Assembly: GCA_022264855.1 (NCBI GenBank)
Contig: JABYQU010000014.1
Location: 248,001-312,000, forward strand
DNA: 64,000 nt
Direction of reading: 5' to 3'
Source: Lenzites betulinus
Taxonomy: Eukaryota; Basidiomycota; Agaricomycetes; Polyporales; Polyporaceae
The notes under the pieces were generated by a model. That model saw only the letters and a list, made by a program, of their open reading frames with translations. It was not told where the DNA came from and searched no databases. Shown piece after piece: positions 61,858-64,000 of this stretch (the first letter of the stretch is position 1; each line of letters opens with the position of its first letter). Both the position numbers and the translations under genes were made by a program.

Positions 61858-64000
61858 TCATGCCACGACGTCCGCTGCGCTGAAACTACTCCGTCGCCGA
61901 CGCACGCTGCGCAGGCCAGGCCGTTCCGACTTCGAGGCGGGCACGACGACCGAGCCCGCGTTAGTCGCAACCCACGTCCCCGCCCCCGCGAGAGCCGCTT
62001 TGGTGATAGCCGCTGCCGTGGCTCCGGACTCTTGCACAGACCCAGTCGAGTTATGGTGCATACGTTTCCCGGCGACGAGAGTTGGGAGACGCGAGGGCGT
62101 TGGTGACCCTGGTGGCTGCCTTGGCCGAAGGGGACGTGTTGTTGTAGGGGCCGCTGGTGCTGCTGTGGTTGTATCCTTGGACCCGGTTGCAGTCCCGCGC
62201 GCAGATGTACCGTTTGCAAGACGAGGGATCTTGTTTGGGAGTTGACCGTTCGCCTTCGTATTCTTCGATGTGCTCAGGATCGCACTGGTCTTCTTCACAG
62301 AGGCGTTCGCTGCCGACCGGGTGACGCGGGTAGGACGCTGCTCGGATGCTGGTACTCGCTGGGAAGAGCTCCTAGCAGAGGCTGGCTTGGTCTTCGAACG
62401 ACGAGCCGCAGCGGGTGCGGCGCCGAGGGCTGGAAGCACGTCACCTTCTTCTTCGTTGTCGGAATCCGTGGCGACCCGCTTCGCCGCAGGTGTCTTACGT
62501 GGCTGACCCGGAGGAGCAATGGCATAAGCCCTGGCTGCTGCCGCAGCGACGTGTTTGCTGGGCGTCACAGGGGGCACGGCCATAGAAGTCGTCGACGTCA
62601 TTACGACCGTTGTCGTGGTCACATCCGTGAACACGTCCATCTCTTCATCCTGCTCCGCGGGTGGTGTGACAGGCGCGACGAGGGCGGTCGCCGCGAATGT
62701 CGAGGCCTGCTGCAGCTTGCGCATTTCGTCGACGGCGGCCCATTTTGTCCACTCGAGCTGCTTGAGGTACATGTATTGCTGCTGTGGCCCGACCACGCTC
62801 CCCGGACGCACGATTCGCATGAAGGCGATCGCCTCTGTTGCTGTGAAACCGTACTTCCATGTCAGATATGCCCCAATGAGCGTACCGGTGCGGCCCAAGC
62901 CAGCTTTGCACTGTACGAGGATGGAATAGTTAGTCACACGAGCACGCGCTTACCGAATCTACTTACGTGCACTGCGACTACACCGCCCTCCTCGATGACC
63001 TCGTCAGCCATGTCGATGAATTTGCGTACAATTTCGTCGGTGGGATTTGTGCCATCGTCGAAGTAGAGCTCGACGTGGTTGATGCCGCGTTCCTGGAAGA
63101 CACTGGCATCGTATAGCGGGTTGTTCAGCCGTACGACGAGCTTGACGTTCTGTCGCTCGAAGTAATCTAGGCAGTTCAAGAAAGGCGTAGGGAGCTTTCG
63201 TTGTAGCGCGTGACCACCCGACTTCGTGGGCGAGCTGGGGGGAACAATAGCCTGGTTCTCCTGCTCCCTCTTCTCCTTCTCTCGCTTGATCCACATGGGG
63301 TCCACAGGTGAGGCGAACGCGATGAAGTTAGGCGTGAGCCAATTCCAGTCTCCATTCTCCACCTTCTCGTAGTACTCGTAGTCCTCCACATCGAACTCGT
63401 TCATATCGCACAGTCCGTTCTGCATTGCCTTGTAGATGCCCCACAAACAGTCTTGTATGTTGAGGTTGAAGTCTGAGCGCCCCCGGCCGGCATCACGGAA
63501 GGGCATGAATTCGATCTCTGCAATAGGATGGAATGCTTCCCAAGGAGGGCGCTGCTGTACGATCATCTGGCATAGATGTGAATACGGCGGCTTCCAATCT
63601 GCCTATATCTCAATACAACAGGGTACTTACAACATATAGCGCCATTAGCAGCGCAGCGTTGGCCTTCTTTCGTGGGTCACTCGAGGAGTAGAGGACGATA
63701 CGGTGTGTTGCAATCGCGGGGTCCTACGTAGTGTTCACAATGGATGAGCAGTGGGAAAGCATGATCGGGCGTACCTGGAGCAGCTCGTGAATCAATATGC
63801 AGGCCTTATAAACCATCGCCAGATTGAGCGGTCCCCAGTCTTGGAAGAAGGAGAGATAGAGCAACTGGTCGTCGATAGTGAAGTAATAGTACTTCGCATC
63901 GTCATCGGGGGTGGTTGAGGATGATCCTTTCTGTGTGCCGCGTATTTCTGGAACGTTATCGGGATCCTGTGCGAGTTGATTGAGAACATCTGGCCTGGGA
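61858..64000 (-). CDS. CDC14: CDC14 dual-specificity phosphatase (5' end cut by window)
   Basis: Cell-cycle phosphatase that reverses cyclin-dependent kinase sites at mitotic exit and cytokinesis. The frame is open at the right edge ([18 protein letters not shown]), so the start lies outside. N-terminal domain: [76 protein letters not shown] and [19 protein letters not shown]. Catalytic domain: [40 protein letters not shown]. The HCxxGLGRTG active site is assembled across an intron ([17 protein letters not shown]), then [21 protein letters not shown] long, poorly conserved tail rich in Ser/Thr/Ala with basic patches ([20 protein letters not shown]) ends DVVA at 61858. Such tails carry localisation and kinase sites in the family. 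Confidence 0.93.

Overview
The window looks like nuclear DNA of a filamentous basidiomycete, most likely an agaricomycete. Almost every gene is split by many introns of about 45-65 nt. Genes are packed closely on both strands, and several families typical of agaricomycetes are present: a DUF6534-type membrane protein, SLIP-GC-like dynamin-type GTPases, and allantoate-type permeases in tandem. I see no bacterial, organellar, viral or CRISPR features. The species cannot be named from the sequence. CDS coordinates are gene spans including introns; splice sites were read by eye from GT/GC..AG signals and frame continuity.

Layout. 1-9.8 kb: two tandem minus-strand SLIP-GC-like GTPases; the first runs off the left edge. 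10.1-13.2 kb: a long, uncharacterised, partly disordered protein. 13.8-22.6 kb: three tandem minus-strand allantoate/nicotinate-type MFS permeases. 23.1-24.7 kb: acetyl-CoA acetyltransferase. 25.0-28.2 kb: ATG10-like E2 enzyme, ribosomal protein eS1, adenine phosphoribosyltransferase. 28.4-32.1 kb: EDEM-like GH47 protein with a PA domain. 32.4-36.4 kb: ZNRD2/SSSCA1-like zinc protein and a low-complexity protein with a 24-nt tandem repeat. 36.6-41.4 kb: DUF4602-type putative ribosome-biogenesis protein with an RGG tail, a small membrane protein, and an uncharacterised protein. 41.5-49.0 kb: mitochondrial release factor 1 and a Dicer-like protein. 49.2-52.2 kb: cytochrome c oxidase subunit 8/VIIc and a DHA1-type MFS transporter. 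53.5-57.0 kb: a decayed copy of the uroporphyrinogen decarboxylase gene, then a DUF6534-type protein. 59.0-64.0 kb: SHG1/BOD1-type COMPASS subunit, intact uroporphyrinogen decarboxylase, and a CDC14 phosphatase that runs off the right edge.

Most genes are unrelated housekeeping genes in divergent or convergent pairs, not a pathway cluster. The exceptions are the tandem GTPases and the tandem permeases, which are local duplications. The most notable observations are: the Dicer-like protein has two apparently intact RNase III domains behind a helicase region whose ATP-binding and DECH motifs are lost; the hemE pseudogene still carries a recognisable intron; the acetyl-CoA acetyltransferase has a second in-frame ATG exactly at the exon 1 junction, which could give mitochondrial and cytosolic forms; and GC-AG introns recur.
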